A stretch of 63,011 nt of DNA from an uncultured Spartobacteria bacterium (GCA_903882875.1 CAIRYQ010000081.1:1-63011), one strand, 5' to 3'. Counted from the first letter of the stretch, positions 24,493 through 33,964 are shown. A program made the numbers and translations. Notes: generated from the sequence alone by a model not told the origin.

Positions 24493-25968
24493 ATGAATGT
24501 GCTCCAGGACGAGAGGCCGCTGCGCCGCGATTCGGGGAACCGGTTCTTCATCTGGTCGGTCGTGCTGCTGCTCATGACGGGCCTCTGCTTCGCGAGCTGG
24601 ATCGGCAGCTTCTATGTGTTCAAGCACCCTGAAAATCCGAAGTGCTACCGCATCCTGAAAAAATTCAAACGCATCGATCCGCCGAAGCGGTTTGCGGTGA
24701 CGGAGGCGCCGAAGGGCGAGTTCCTCAGCGCGGCGAAACTGATCGAACGGTTCGGCAAGCTCGGGAAGCTGGAGCTTGCGTACGAGAACGAGGTGCTGAT
24801 GCGAAACTACCTCACGAATTTCCGCGAGTCGGGGCGGAAGGTGCCGTACGTGTCGGGAAAATTTCAGATCGTACAGAGCTTCGATCTCGGGCGCGCGGAC
24901 TGGTTCCCCGGCGGCGCGGTCGCGATCGCACAATCGGAGAACCTGCCGCAGATGCTCGTGGAGTTTGTATTTCCGGCCGGGCCGGAAAACGTGCCCGCGA
25001 TCCGCGAGACGGTGACGATGGGCGTGGATGTGACGCTGCATCGTTCGCAGGATCTGTGGGCGCTCGTGCATGTGGAGCGGCACGCGGACGGGCGGATGCA
25101 GTTCACGGCGCTGCCGCTGCCGTACGGCGGCTGGCAGTTGAAGAGCGGGACGGGAAGCTTCACGCTCCAGTCGCCGGAGGAGCTGTCGCGCGACGAAAAA
25201 CTGGAGCTGAATCTCGCAGCGGGTCTGCCGATCGTGCGCGACCCGCGGCTCGCCGCGGCGCTTGCGGAGCACAAGGATTTCCGGCGCAAGGCGCTGGCGC
25301 GCGCGGGCGACGACCAGGCTGCTCTCGCCGGGCCGGAGCTGGTGCGTTACGAGCCGCCGAAAGCGACTGAGGAAAATCCCGGCGACGGTGGTGGAAATGC
25401 GCAAGCCAAGACTGAAACGCGGCCGGTTCCCGCACCCACACCGCGGTCTGCGCAGATCGCACGTCCGGTTCCGACGCCTGCGCCCGCAGTTCCGCTCCCC
25501 CCACGCCCGATCGTGAAATCGAGGCCGAACGCGGGCATCATCGGTGCGGAGCCGCCGGGTGAACCGACACCGGCACCCGCGCCTGCGGCGATCATGGCCG
25601 CGCCTTCGCAGACCACAGTTCCGGGCAGCGCGGGCCGCGTGCTCTCGACGGCGGAAGCCAGCGGGCTCGTGGATCATTTTGCCGCAAGCGGGCCGGCGGT
25701 GCTCAGCGGTGATTTCGTCGTGACCGGCGTGCTCGGCACGCGCGTGGCATTGCGCACGCAAGAATCGCTGCGCGATCCGGACGCGGATCCGAAGCTCCCC
25801 GGCGGCAACGCGGCGCTGATCGTCGTGGAGTTCCCGCCGGGAGTCGCGGTGCCGCAAAAGGACGCAACATTTTCGCGCGACGCGGAGCGCGGCTTCGTGA
25901 TCCGCGATGTGATCCGCGGGCGCAACGGCCAGATCACGATCGTCGCGAACGAACGCGCCGGAGAGTGA
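24493..25968 (+). CDS. Hypothetical membrane-anchored protein with Pro-rich linker
   Basis: The 491-residue protein has an N-terminal transmembrane anchor (FFIWSVVLLLMTGLCFASWI). A globular region of about 230 residues follows (GKFQIVQSFDLGRADWFPGG, DLWALVHVERHADGRMQF). Next come a long Pro/Ala linker (about 305-385) and a small C-terminal beta domain (SGDFVVTGVLGTRVALRTQE). I recognise no named family; it looks like a verrucomicrobial envelope protein. It sits between the Fe-S carrier (21 nt) and trmL (7 nt), suggesting one transcript. Confidence 0.75.
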   Translation: MNVLQDERPLRRDSGNRFFIWSVVLLLMTGLCFASWIGSFYVFKHPENPKCYRILKKFKRIDPPKRFAVTEAPKGEFLSAAKLIERFGKLGKLELAYENEVLMRNYLTNFRESGRKVPYVSGKFQIVQSFDLGRADWFPGGAVAIAQSENLPQMLVEFVFPAGPENVPAIRETVTMGVDVTLHRSQDLWALVHVERHADGRMQFTALPLPYGGWQLKSGTGSFTLQSPEELSRDEKLELNLAAGLPIVRDPRLAAALAEHKDFRRKALARAGDDQAALAGPELVRYEPPKATEENPGDGGGNAQAKTETRPVPAPTPRSAQIARPVPTPAPAVPLPPRPIVKSRPNAGIIGAEPPGEPTPAPAPAAIMAAPSQTTVPGSAGRVLSTAEASGLVDHFAASGPAVLSGDFVVTGVLGTRVALRTQESLRDPDADPKLPGGNAALIVVEFPPGVAVPQKDATFSRDAERGFVIRDVIRGRNGQITIVANERAGE

Positions 25969-25975
25969 TGCGCCG

Positions 25976-26434
25976 ATGCTGAACGTCGTCCTCGTGGAGC
26001 CGGAGATCCCGCCGAACACCGGCAACGTGGGCCGGGTCTGCCTCGCGACCGGCGCACGGCTGCACCTCGTGAAGCCGCTCGGATTCTCGCTCGACGATCG
26101 CGCGCTGCGCCGCGCGGGGCTGGACTACTGGCGCGAGGTGGACGTGAAGCTGTGGGATTCGCTCGATGAACTTTTCGCCGCCTCGGGATCGGACGCGCGC
26201 TTCTTTTTTCTGACGACAAAGACAGAGCGCGCGTACTGGGACGCGAGTTTCGAGGACGGTGATTTTCTCGTCTTCGGCCGCGAGACGAAAGGGCTGCCGG
26301 AAGCGCTGCTCGCGGCGCATGCCGAATCGTGTTTCACGATCCCGATGCCCGGCAGCACGCGCTCGCTGAATCTCGCGACCGCCGCCGGCATCGTGCTGTA
26401 TGAAGCAGTCCGCCAGATTGCGCGGCGCGGGTGA
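25976..26434 (+). CDS. trmL: tRNA (cytidine/uridine-34 2'-O)-methyltransferase
   Basis: The 152-residue SPOUT methyltransferase has the trefoil-knot motifs VEPEIPPNTGNVGRVC, FLVFGRETKGLPEALL and IPMPGSTRSLNLATAAGIVLYEA. TrmL methylates the wobble ribose of tRNA-Leu species. The length matches the family. It closes the rightward Fe-S carrier - membrane protein - trmL unit. Confidence 0.92.
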   Translation: MLNVVLVEPEIPPNTGNVGRVCLATGARLHLVKPLGFSLDDRALRRAGLDYWREVDVKLWDSLDELFAASGSDARFFFLTTKTERAYWDASFEDGDFLVFGRETKGLPEALLAAHAESCFTIPMPGSTRSLNLATAAGIVLYEAVRQIARRG

Positions 26435-26468
26435 GGCGCGGAAATTTTTTGCGGTTCCCAGTTCCCGT

Positions 26469-26918
26469 TCAGCCCTCGCCCTGCTCCTCCATTTTTTTCA
26501 AAATGTCCGTGCGATCCTCGACTTCGTCCCACACTTCGCCCGCGACGTAAATCGGCGCGGCCTGCTGCACGGCGAGCGCGATGCAGTCGCTCGGGCGTCC
26601 GTCCAGCTCGATGATTTTCCGCGCGTGAAGCTCATTTTCCGCGCTGATAATGAGACGTGCGAAATACGTCTCGCTCTTGAGATCGTTGATGATGACGCGA
26701 TCCACCTTTGCTCCGAGCGCGGCGAGCAGGTGCGCCATGAGATCGTGCGTGAGCGGACGTTCCTTGGGCGTCTTGTTCATGAACATCCCGATGGCCGCTC
26801 CGACGGATTCGTCCACGTAAATCACGAAGACCTTGTGCTCATTGCCCACGAAAACCGCCCGCCCGTTGTTGTAGGGAAGGATTGCCCGGATCTGGACGGG
26901 GACGACCTGTTTGCTCAT
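26469..26918 (-). CDS. Bifunctional nuclease domain (DUF151) protein
   Basis: The 149-residue protein matches the BFN/DUF151 family: ILPYNNGRAVFVGNEHKVFV, PLTHDLMAHLLAALGAKVDR and ELDGRPSDCIALAVQQAAPIYV. Some members have been reported to have RNase/DNase activity; the role in bacteria is unclear. Start ATG at 26918 (MSKQVVPVQ). It is convergent with trmL and divergent from the next gene. Confidence 0.85.
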   Translation of the reverse strand: MSKQVVPVQIRAILPYNNGRAVFVGNEHKVFVIYVDESVGAAIGMFMNKTPKERPLTHDLMAHLLAALGAKVDRVIINDLKSETYFARLIISAENELHARKIIELDGRPSDCIALAVQQAAPIYVAGEVWDEVEDRTDILKKMEEQGEG

Positions 26919-27208
26919 TTGCCGCATGCTAGACCGCTGCCGCACGGATGACAAGGAGGCGGAGAGCTTTGGCGTTTGGTCCCGCGCAGCATTCTTCGAC
27001 GCCCCGGCGATATCTCCAGAATGGAAAATCAGCATTCTCCCCTCCTCCGCCGAGGCCAGCGGTGTCACAACTGCATGATTTTTCCAAGTCGCCGTCCGCC
27101 GCGGTTTTCATAATCGCGGAAAATCCCGTGCCTCCCGCCGATATTGCCGGTGCGCAGGCACGCGATCCGCTTTATCCATTCCTGCGAGTCCTCCGTGGCC
27201 CGCGCCAG

Positions 27209-27874
27209 ATGAACGAATCACCCGAGTCCCACCGCCAGCATCCCGAGGCCGGGCAGCAGCCTTCCGCCACGGTGCCGGCACCGCCGGTGAATCCGGGCCT
27301 GGGTGCGGCGTTGAGCCAGGACTACGATGCGGTGCAGTCCGATCTGCAGCATGCAAACGAACTCGCAGCCAGCCTCGAATCGAAACTCGCGGGAAAGTCC
27401 AAGGAGGTTCTGCACCTGCGATTTTTGTTTGACCAGACCAAGACGCACCTCGCGCACATGCAGGACGGCATCATCGCGATGCGAAAGGAGCGGCACAAGC
27501 TGGCAAACGAGGCGATGCGCGCGATGGGGCTCGACATCATGCTCAAGCGCGTGACGGCGGAGCGCGATCGGCTGAAGATCGAACTCGATGGCGTGCTCGA
27601 GGGGATTGCCGCCGAAAAAGCGGCCCAGCCGCTGCGCTTTGACAAACGCGACCACCAGATCGCGGAGCTGACCTTCGAGCTTGTGAAACTCCGGGCGGAG
27701 GTCGCGGATCTGCGGAAAACCAACCCGACCCCGTCGCCTCCACAGCCGCCGCCGCGCACGGCGGAGAAGGAGCAACGCCCGCTAAAAACCTCCGCGGATC
27801 ACGAGACGTGGGAGGAACCCGAGATGGAGATTATTCCGACCGAACGCGTGGCCGGTGGTCGCGCGAAGGCTTGA
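27209..27874 (+). CDS. Coiled-coil hypothetical protein
   Basis: The 221-residue protein has a Pro/Gln-rich N-terminus. A long helical coiled coil follows (about 40-160: DAVQSDLQHANELAASLESK, DRLKIELDGVLEGIAAEKAA, AELTFELVKLRAEVADLRK), then a Pro-rich acidic tail. There is no signal peptide or membrane segment. I recognise no family; it may be a cytoplasmic structural or scaffold protein. The ATG at 27209 is chosen because upstream in-frame sequence is composition-wise non-coding. It precedes pfk by 55 nt. Confidence 0.65.
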   Translation: MNESPESHRQHPEAGQQPSATVPAPPVNPGLGAALSQDYDAVQSDLQHANELAASLESKLAGKSKEVLHLRFLFDQTKTHLAHMQDGIIAMRKERHKLANEAMRAMGLDIMLKRVTAERDRLKIELDGVLEGIAAEKAAQPLRFDKRDHQIAELTFELVKLRAEVADLRKTNPTPSPPQPPPRTAEKEQRPLKTSADHETWEEPEMEIIPTERVAGGRAKA

Positions 27875-27903
27875 CTGACTACGTTGCGTACCGTTCGTGT
27901 TTG

Positions 27904-27923
27904 GCGGATTAAAGGCAATCCGC
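27904..27923 (+). promoter_or_regulatory. Perfect hairpin just upstream of the pfk start
   Basis: The 7-bp arms GCGGATT and AATCCGC flank a 6-nt loop, ending 6 nt before the ATG of the phosphofructokinase gene. It overlaps the position where a ribosome-binding site would lie and no other obvious one is seen, so it might modulate translation. It could equally be chance. Confidence 0.3.
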
Positions 27924-27929
27924 TGACAC

Positions 27930-29324
27930 ATGAAACGAATCGGAATTCTCACTGCGGGCGGCGACACGCCCGCGCTCAACGCAACCATCCACGGCGCAAT
28001 CGTCCGCGCAAACGAGCTTCGCATCGAGGTCCTGGGCCTGATGAAAGGCTTCAACAGCCTCTTCAACCCGAAGGTCCCGCACGTCCACCTGAACCCGCTC
28101 TTCCAGGAAATCCCGGAACTCGATCCCACCGTGGGCGGCACGCTCATCGGCTCGTCGCGCGATTTTGTGGATCCCGACAACAAGGAGCAGCTCGAAATCA
28201 TCGTCGCTCGCCTCCGCCACCTCGGAATCGAGGGCCTCATCTGCGTCGGCGGCGATGGCACGCTGAACGGTCTTCAGCCCCTCGCCGAGCGCCTGCCGAC
28301 CGTGCTCGCGCCGAAGACGATTGATAACGATCTCGGCCTGAACTACCCGAGCGAGCCGGATGAGTGGGTGCGCACAAACGACCCCGCGGTGAAAGGCGGC
28401 GTCCGCTACAGGCGCACGGATTCGCAGGCCGTGTTCGATCTTGAGCAGATGGTCAATTACGTCACGCCCGGCTACGCCACGGCGGTCTTCGTCTCGGCAA
28501 GCGGCGTTGAGCGCCTGCGCACGACTGCGGAAAGCCACCGCCGCATCGCCATCATCGAAGTCATGGGCCGCCACTCCGGCTACATCGCGCTCGGCTCTTC
28601 GTATGGCCGGCCCGACATCGTGCTCGTGCCCGAGGTGCCGCTCGATCTCGAGCATCTCGCGGAACGCGTGAAACACATCTACGACCTTCAGAAAAATGTC
28701 GTCATCGTCTGCGGCGAGGGAATCGTGGACGCGCAGGGCAACGAGCTCGGCGCAGAATCCAAGACCTTCGATCCCGCCGGAAATGTCGCGCTCACCGGTG
28801 CGGCGGAGGCGCTGCGCGGGAAGCTCATTCAGATGCTCGGCGACAAATATTTTCAGCACTACCGCCGCGGCGAGTCCGCACGCGAAGCCGTCTTCACCCG
28901 AAAGGTCGGCCACACCCAACGGGGCGGACGTCCGATTTTGTTCGATCGATTCTACGCTGCGCAACTAGGCGCAAAGGCCGTCGAGCTTCTCAAAGAGGGG
29001 CGCAACAACTCCGTCGCCGTGCTCCATTACAGCAAGGCGCGCGGCTTCCAGGTCGAGGGCTACGATGCGAACCGCTTCCGCGACCGCTGGGGCCTCATCC
29101 ACGCCCGCCAGATGCACCCCGCACTCTACGACGCCCGCCTGCTGAAGCCTTCGCGCCTCGGCATCGAATACCTGCTGCCCATCTTCACGAACGCGATCGG
29201 CGAGGACGACATGGAGCACACGCGCCGGACGCTCTTCGCCACGGGCAACCTCACGCAGCCGTACCACTCGATCAATACGGACATCAACAAACGCATCCGC
29301 TACCTCCCCGAGGCACCGGTGTAA
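27930..29324 (+). CDS. 6-phosphofructokinase (ATP- or PPi-type uncertain)
   Basis: The 464-residue PFKA-family enzyme has LTAGGDTPALNATI (phosphoryl-donor loop), CVGGDGTLNG (about 107-110), APKTIDNDL (K129), ESHRRIAIIEVMGRHSGYIA and KVGHTQRGG. The Gly in GGDGT is the ATP-type residue, whereas the lysine in PKTIDND is usual in PPi enzymes, so the donor is not fixed by these sites. It phosphorylates fructose-6-phosphate in glycolysis. At 464 residues it is longer than the E. coli PfkA class. Confidence 0.88.
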   Translation: MKRIGILTAGGDTPALNATIHGAIVRANELRIEVLGLMKGFNSLFNPKVPHVHLNPLFQEIPELDPTVGGTLIGSSRDFVDPDNKEQLEIIVARLRHLGIEGLICVGGDGTLNGLQPLAERLPTVLAPKTIDNDLGLNYPSEPDEWVRTNDPAVKGGVRYRRTDSQAVFDLEQMVNYVTPGYATAVFVSASGVERLRTTAESHRRIAIIEVMGRHSGYIALGSSYGRPDIVLVPEVPLDLEHLAERVKHIYDLQKNVVIVCGEGIVDAQGNELGAESKTFDPAGNVALTGAAEALRGKLIQMLGDKYFQHYRRGESAREAVFTRKVGHTQRGGRPILFDRFYAAQLGAKAVELLKEGRNNSVAVLHYSKARGFQVEGYDANRFRDRWGLIHARQMHPALYDARLLKPSRLGIEYLLPIFTNAIGEDDMEHTRRTLFATGNLTQPYHSINTDINKRIRYLPEAPV

Positions 29325-29344
29325 ATCCAGGCCGCGCTGAACCC

Positions 29345-30375
29345 TCAGCGCACCCTGAGATGTGGCGCGAGGTGGACAAGCAGGCGCTGCGTGCGTGCGA
29401 TGGCGGCGGTGCGCAGCGGGTGATAGTTCGTGTCGAACATCTGCTCCTCGGGCAGCATGGATTCGGACACCTCGCCGAGCACCGGCACACCGAGCGATCC
29501 GTAGAATTCGTGAAATTGTGCAGGCATCCGTTTCGCCTCGGGCGCGTCGTATTCGGGGCGGTGGCAGAGGTTCGGAAAAGTGGCGAGCACGCGGATATCG
29601 TTCGTCTTTGCCCACACGCAAAATTCCCGGATCGCGCGGAACCCCGAAGGTGACAGCGGGAAGCCGATCGTCCCGAGCCACGCATCGAACCATGTGAGCG
29701 CCGTGCCCGCCTCTGCAGCGCCGTACACGACATCCGCAAAGCGCGACGCCGGATCCCGCGAGCAGCACCTTTTGAAAAGCCCGAGCAGGAACATTGAGAC
29801 GCCCGCAGCCATGTCCGTGCGGTTTGCCTTCAACTTCTTGTCCGCAAACTGCGGGATGATCTCCCAGTGCCACACGATCGGCCCCGCGATGAGGTGCTGG
29901 AAAAAGACGACAAACACCGAGTAGTCGAGCGGCCGGTAGTGCGGCCGCTGATCGCGGTACACGTCCACGAGGTAGCCGATCTGCGTGAACGTGAAGAACG
30001 AGATCGCAAGTGGCAGCGCGATGTCCAGCCGCGCAAATGTGTGTCCGCTCGCACGCCCGAATGCGTCGAGGATGAAGTTCGTGTATTTGAAATAGCCGAG
30101 CAGGAGAAGATTGATCGCGACGCCCGAAATCACCGCCACGCGCGCCGCAGGCTTCCCTCGCCATCGGTTGATTCCCTCGGCGATCGCGTAGTTGAAGCCG
30201 ATCGAAAAGAGCAGCAGCGGGACGCATTCGATCTTCCACCAGCCGTAGAAAAGCAGCGACGTCGCGAGCAGCCACCACTTTCTCACTACCTGCGCCCGCG
30301 CCGGGATCGCGAAGAACCCCGCGAGCGCGATCGGCAGGAAGACAAAAGATGAACTGCCAGGAGCCGAACAGTATC
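29345..30375 (-). pseudogene. MBOAT acyltransferase / SGNH-like protein deletion chimera
   Basis: From the right, the frame reads SSFVFLPIALAGFFAIPARA (N-terminal MBOAT helix, no good start codon). WWLLATSLLFYGWW, LGYFKYTNFI and FFQHLIAGPIVWHWEIIPQF follow, all typical of AlgI/DltB-like O-acyltransferases. After TWFDAWLGTIGF the MBOAT sequence stops before its catalytic histidine region. It continues as FSIYF-less sequence LSPSGFRAIREFCVWAKTND and MFDTNYHPL, which looks like the C-terminus of an SGNH/AlgX-like partner. In LGLFKRCCSRDPAS two compensating frameshifts distort the usual LGLFKKVLLADPAS. It is an in-frame fusion left by deletion and is probably dead. Confidence 0.7.
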
Positions 30376-30482
30376 AGGCCATGATTTCGATGCGATCGCC
30401 CCAGTTGATGGTTGAGTCTTGGGAGACGCACTGCATCTTCCTCCGGGAACACACGTCTCTCGAACACCCTCTGACCACCGAC

Positions 30483-30761
30483 ATGAAAAGTGCCTACGAA
30501 CTCGCGATGGAACGCCTCGAAAAACAGTCGCCGACCGCGAAGCTGACCGCCGCACAGAAGGCGGAAATCACCGAGCTGGAATCGCTCACCAAGGCGAAGA
30601 AGGCGGAGCAGGAACTCTTTCTGAAAGGCGAAATCGAGAAGGCCGAGGCGAAGGGCGACTACGAGGCGTGCGAGCAACTGAACAAGCAGCTCAAGCACGA
30701 ACTGCAAAAGCTCGACGACGATCTGGAGCGGAAAAAGGAAAAGGTGCGCGGAAAAAAGTAG
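30483..30761 (+). CDS. Small charged helical hypothetical protein
   Basis: The 92-residue protein is almost entirely helical and charged (SAYELAMERLEKQSP at the start, EIEKAEAKGDYEACEQLNKQ, then a Lys-rich end). I do not recognise a named family; small proteins of this type recur in Verrucomicrobia. It probably forms a coiled coil. It is transcribed rightward between the broken MBOAT gene and the MFS transporter. Confidence 0.65.
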   Translation: MKSAYELAMERLEKQSPTAKLTAAQKAEITELESLTKAKKAEQELFLKGEIEKAEAKGDYEACEQLNKQLKHELQKLDDDLERKKEKVRGKK

Positions 30762-30813
30762 GGGGCACTTTCATTTTCGCGCGGGCGTACGGACCGGACA
30801 CCGCACAACCCGC

Positions 30814-32058
30814 TCACGCCGCCTTCTGCGAAGGCTTGATCAGGAATGTCAGCGCGGCTCCTGCGATGAGCAGCGCGCCCGCGAGCATAAATGATGATGC
30901 GTAGTTCCCCTTGCCCGCCGCGTCCTTGCTCGCGTTGAAAAGGATCTGCTGCACTTTCGGTAGCGCGAAGCCGCCGACGCCCCATGCGGTGAAAAGCATG
31001 CCGTAGTTCATGCCGAAACTTTTCAGGCCCCACAGCTCCTTCGTGAGCGAGGGAAAGAGCGAGAGGTTTGCGCCGTAGTTCGCGCCGATGAGCGCGGCAA
31101 GCGCGACGATGACGACGGGCAGCGTGTCCTTCGAACCCGTGATCGGGATCGCCGCGAACATGAGCGCGGCCTGCACGATGAGCACGAGGCACAGCGTCCA
31201 GCGGCGTCCGATTTTGTCCGAGAGAGTTCCGGCGAGCACACGCCCGCCCGCATTTCCGACGGCCATGACTGCGACCGCCACGAACGCCAGCGCACCCATG
31301 CTTTTTTTCGCCATGCCGCTCACGCTGCTGATGACCATGAGGCCCGCGCCCGAGCCGATGAGATAGATGAGCCACAGCAGCCAGAACCGCGACTGCCGTA
31401 CAATCTCACCCGGCGTCGCGCCAGCGGCAGGCGTCGCAGCGGATGATTTTGCGACGGAAAATCCCGCAGGCGGATTCACGAGGAACTGCGCGAGGCCGAC
31501 GACGATCACCGTGAGCAGGATGCTGTAAACCCTCATCGCGTGCAGCACTCCCTCGCTCGGCATGCCAGTCTTCAAAAGATAATCCGTGAGCGGCGCGAGA
31601 TACACGGGAGCCAGGCCGAAGCCCGCGACGACGAGGCCCGCGATGAGCCCGGTCTTCGCGGGCGGGAACCATTTCAGCGCGGGCGGCGTCGCCGACGAAT
31701 AGCCGAAGCCGATGCCCGTGCCCGCGAGCACGCCGAACCCGATGATCCAATTCCAGTAATCCGTGGACAACGAGGCGACGTAAAATCCGATGCCGACCAG
31801 CACACCGCCGATCGTCGCCGTGATGCGCGGGCCGAACTTGTCCTGACAGCGCCCCGCGAGAATCATCGCGCCCGCGAAGACGAGGCAGCACACGGAGTAG
31901 GGATCGTTCGGCTGCGTGCCCTTCCAGCCGAATTCTTTTTCGATCACGCCCTTCACGAGGCTCCACGCGTAGAGGATGCCGAGCGCGAGATTGATGCCGA
32001 GTCCGGCGAAGGTGACGATCCAACCGCGGTTCGCGGGTGTGTGAGGTGTGTCGGTCAT
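30814..32058 (-). CDS. MFS transporter, oxalate/formate antiporter (OFA) family
   Basis: The 414-residue, 12-helix transporter has GWIVTFAGLGINLALGILYAW at the start, the loop motif GRCQDKFGPR between helices 2 and 3, GIGFGYSSATPPALKWFPPAKTGLIAG and a repeat loop DKIGRR in the second half. OFA members exchange small carboxylates such as oxalate/formate or lactate/pyruvate; the substrate here is unknown. It is followed at 45 nt on the same strand side by the dGTPase-like gene running in the same direction. Confidence 0.85.
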   Translation of the reverse strand: MTDTPHTPANRGWIVTFAGLGINLALGILYAWSLVKGVIEKEFGWKGTQPNDPYSVCCLVFAGAMILAGRCQDKFGPRITATIGGVLVGIGFYVASLSTDYWNWIIGFGVLAGTGIGFGYSSATPPALKWFPPAKTGLIAGLVVAGFGLAPVYLAPLTDYLLKTGMPSEGVLHAMRVYSILLTVIVVGLAQFLVNPPAGFSVAKSSAATPAAGATPGEIVRQSRFWLLWLIYLIGSGAGLMVISSVSGMAKKSMGALAFVAVAVMAVGNAGGRVLAGTLSDKIGRRWTLCLVLIVQAALMFAAIPITGSKDTLPVVIVALAALIGANYGANLSLFPSLTKELWGLKSFGMNYGMLFTAWGVGGFALPKVQQILFNASKDAAGKGNYASSFMLAGALLIAGAALTFLIKPSQKAA

Positions 32059-32103
32059 GGTGGGGTTGTATTGGAAAAATTCCGCCGGCGCGAAGTCACG
32101 CGC

Positions 32104-33294
32104 TCACTTTTTTCTGCGCGCGCTCTTCGCCGTGCGCTTCGCAGCGGGCTTGCGCGACTTTTTGAAAAGCCGCGCGTGTTCGTCGAGCAGGTAGCGGTCG
32201 GTCATGCCGGAGACGTAGTCGAACACCGTGCGGTGCAGGCCGCCGTCGTCCATGCGGCGCGCGGTCGCCTCGCCGAGCAGCTCGGGCTTCTTCAGATACG
32301 CGGCAAAGACCTCGCCGAGCATGTCGCACGCGGCCTTGTTCGCACCGGCGACCCGCGGGTGGTAGTAGAGATTTTTGTAGAGGAATTTCCGGAGCTGCAC
32401 GTTCGCGCGGCGCAGCGAATCGCTATACGCGATGAGCGGGCGAGAGTAGGCGCGCACGTCGTCGGCGCTGCGCACGCCCGCAGCCTCGATGCGCGCGGAA
32501 CTCGTGCGGATCACATCGGCGACCTGACGATCAATGAGGCACCGGATGACATACGCACGCAGGTCCGCGCCCTTCAGCCCCGGAAAATCGCGCCGCACCT
32601 GCACCTCGGTGACGCTCCAAGCCTCCAGGCCGGCGAGCTGCTTCGGTTCGAGCAGCTTGAAATCGAGGCCGTCGTCGAGGTCGTGGCTGTAATAAGTGAT
32701 CTCATCGGCGAGGTTCGCGACCTGCGCCTCCAGCGAAGGGTGCGCCGTGCGTTTGCCGCCGGGTTTCGCGCTCTCGTAAAATCGCGCGTGCTTTTGCAAT
32801 CCCTCGCGGACTTCGTGGCTGAGATTCAGGCCGGGGAATTTCGGATAGCGCAGCTCGATCACGTCCACGACGCGCAGGCTCTGCTCGTTGTGATCGAAGC
32901 CGCCATGGTCGCACATCAGCTCATCGAGCGTCTCCTCGCCCGTGTGGCCGAAAGGCGGATGCCCGAGATCGTGCGCGAGCGCGATGACCTCGGCGAGATC
33001 CTCGTTCAGCCCGAGCGCACGCGCGATCGTGCGCGTGATGTTTGCGACCTCGAACGTGTGCGTGAGCCGCGTGCGCAGGTGATCACCCGTGCCGTTCAGG
33101 AAAACCTGCGTCTTGTATTCCAGCCGCCGGAACGCGCGGCTGTGAATCACCCGCGCCCGATCGCGCTGGTAGTCCGTGCGGTGCGGATGCTTCGGCTCAG
33201 GATGGATGCGCCCCTCGGAGTCGCCAGACTTTTGCGCGTAGCTCGCGAGCACCACGCGCTCCTGCGCCTCGAGTTCGTCCCGCGTGCGGATCAC
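32104..33294 (-). CDS. dGTPase-like HD triphosphohydrolase
   Basis: The 396-residue HD-domain protein resembles deoxyguanosine triphosphate triphosphohydrolase-like proteins. It has RTDYQRDRARVIHSRAFRRL, RTRLTHTFEVANITRTIARA (first H), ALAHDLGHPPFGHTGEETL (HD pair) and ITYYSHDLDDGLDF. Family members hydrolyse dNTPs to nucleoside plus triphosphate, often with relaxed base choice. It overlaps the upstream membrane protein gene by 4 nt, indicating co-translation. A Lys/Arg-rich C-terminus (KKSRKPAAKRTAKSARRKK) is unusual and may bind nucleic acid. Confidence 0.88.
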   Translation of the reverse strand: MIRTRDELEAQERVVLASYAQKSGDSEGRIHPEPKHPHRTDYQRDRARVIHSRAFRRLEYKTQVFLNGTGDHLRTRLTHTFEVANITRTIARALGLNEDLAEVIALAHDLGHPPFGHTGEETLDELMCDHGGFDHNEQSLRVVDVIELRYPKFPGLNLSHEVREGLQKHARFYESAKPGGKRTAHPSLEAQVANLADEITYYSHDLDDGLDFKLLEPKQLAGLEAWSVTEVQVRRDFPGLKGADLRAYVIRCLIDRQVADVIRTSSARIEAAGVRSADDVRAYSRPLIAYSDSLRRANVQLRKFLYKNLYYHPRVAGANKAACDMLGEVFAAYLKKPELLGEATARRMDDGGLHRTVFDYVSGMTDRYLLDEHARLFKKSRKPAAKRTAKSARRKK

Positions 33295-33608
33295 TTCGGC
33301 TCCCCCTTCGTCTTCGCATCAATGTGCGCGATGTCCGCCTCGATGCGCCGCTTCATGGCACGCGCCATCGCGCGGATGATCAGGATGTCGAACACCGCGA
33401 GCAGCAGCCCGGCGATCGTGAGCCACGCGCACACCGCCCAGTATGCGAAGTAGAGCCAGAAATGCCTGCGCGCCCACGAGTCGGACATCAGCCACGAGCC
33501 GAGGAACAGCATCACCATCGCAGCGAGCATGACCCACAGCATGAGATTCCGGCGCAGCCGCGTGTCGCGGAGGATGCCTTTCGTGAGGAGGATGATGGCT
33601 CGGAACAT
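33291..33608 (-). CDS. Small hypothetical membrane protein coupled to the dGTPase
   Basis: The 105-residue protein has two transmembrane helices (LMLWVMLAAMVMLFLGSWLM and WLYFAYWAVCAWLTIAGLLL) and a basic C-terminal helix. I recognise no named family. Its stop overlaps the start of the dGTPase-like gene (ATGA), so the two are one transcript. Confidence 0.7.
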   Translation of the reverse strand: MFRAIILLTKGILRDTRLRRNLMLWVMLAAMVMLFLGSWLMSDSWARRHFWLYFAYWAVCAWLTIAGLLLAVFDILIIRAMARAMKRRIEADIAHIDAKTKGEPK

Positions 33609-33964
33609 CGCGCAGAGGTTTCCTTTTCCCGCGCACGGAGGTCGAGCAAAGAAACGGGGGCGAGCCCTGACAATGACAGCCGACGGCGGGAATCGGTGCG
33701 GGGTAGTGGCTCATTTCAAAACCGTTCTCATCTTGACTGAGAAAAATGTACAGCTTCTCTCGCGCATGCGCACGCGCGCGCCCGCGCTCCTGTTTTTGCG
33801 CCTGCGCCTGCGCGAACGCGGCAGGGATCACCACTGCCAATGCCTCAGGGACGCTCCGGAACACCGCCGGATTTCATCGGGGATTTTCAAACTGAGCAAT
33901 CACCGGTGGTGGCCTCGCTTTGACAAGCGCACCCTCGCTCGCCATCGTCCGCGCCCTTTCAACG
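33609..33964. other. Divergent spacer upstream of ileS
   Basis: I see no gene here. A TTGACA hexamer at 33920-33925 lies 40 bp before the ileS start and could be a -35 element, but no convincing -10 box follows. A TTGACT sits near 33735. No T-box or other riboswitch structure is recognisable. Confidence 0.3.

Noticed and set aside
31540-33453. 637-residue rightward protein
   Set aside because: It is antisense to the MFS transporter and dGTPase-like genes, which have clear family motifs.
33609-33964. T-box or other riboswitch before ileS
   Set aside because: No specifier stem, antiterminator or T-box sequence can be recognised, and this phylum is not a usual host of T-boxes.
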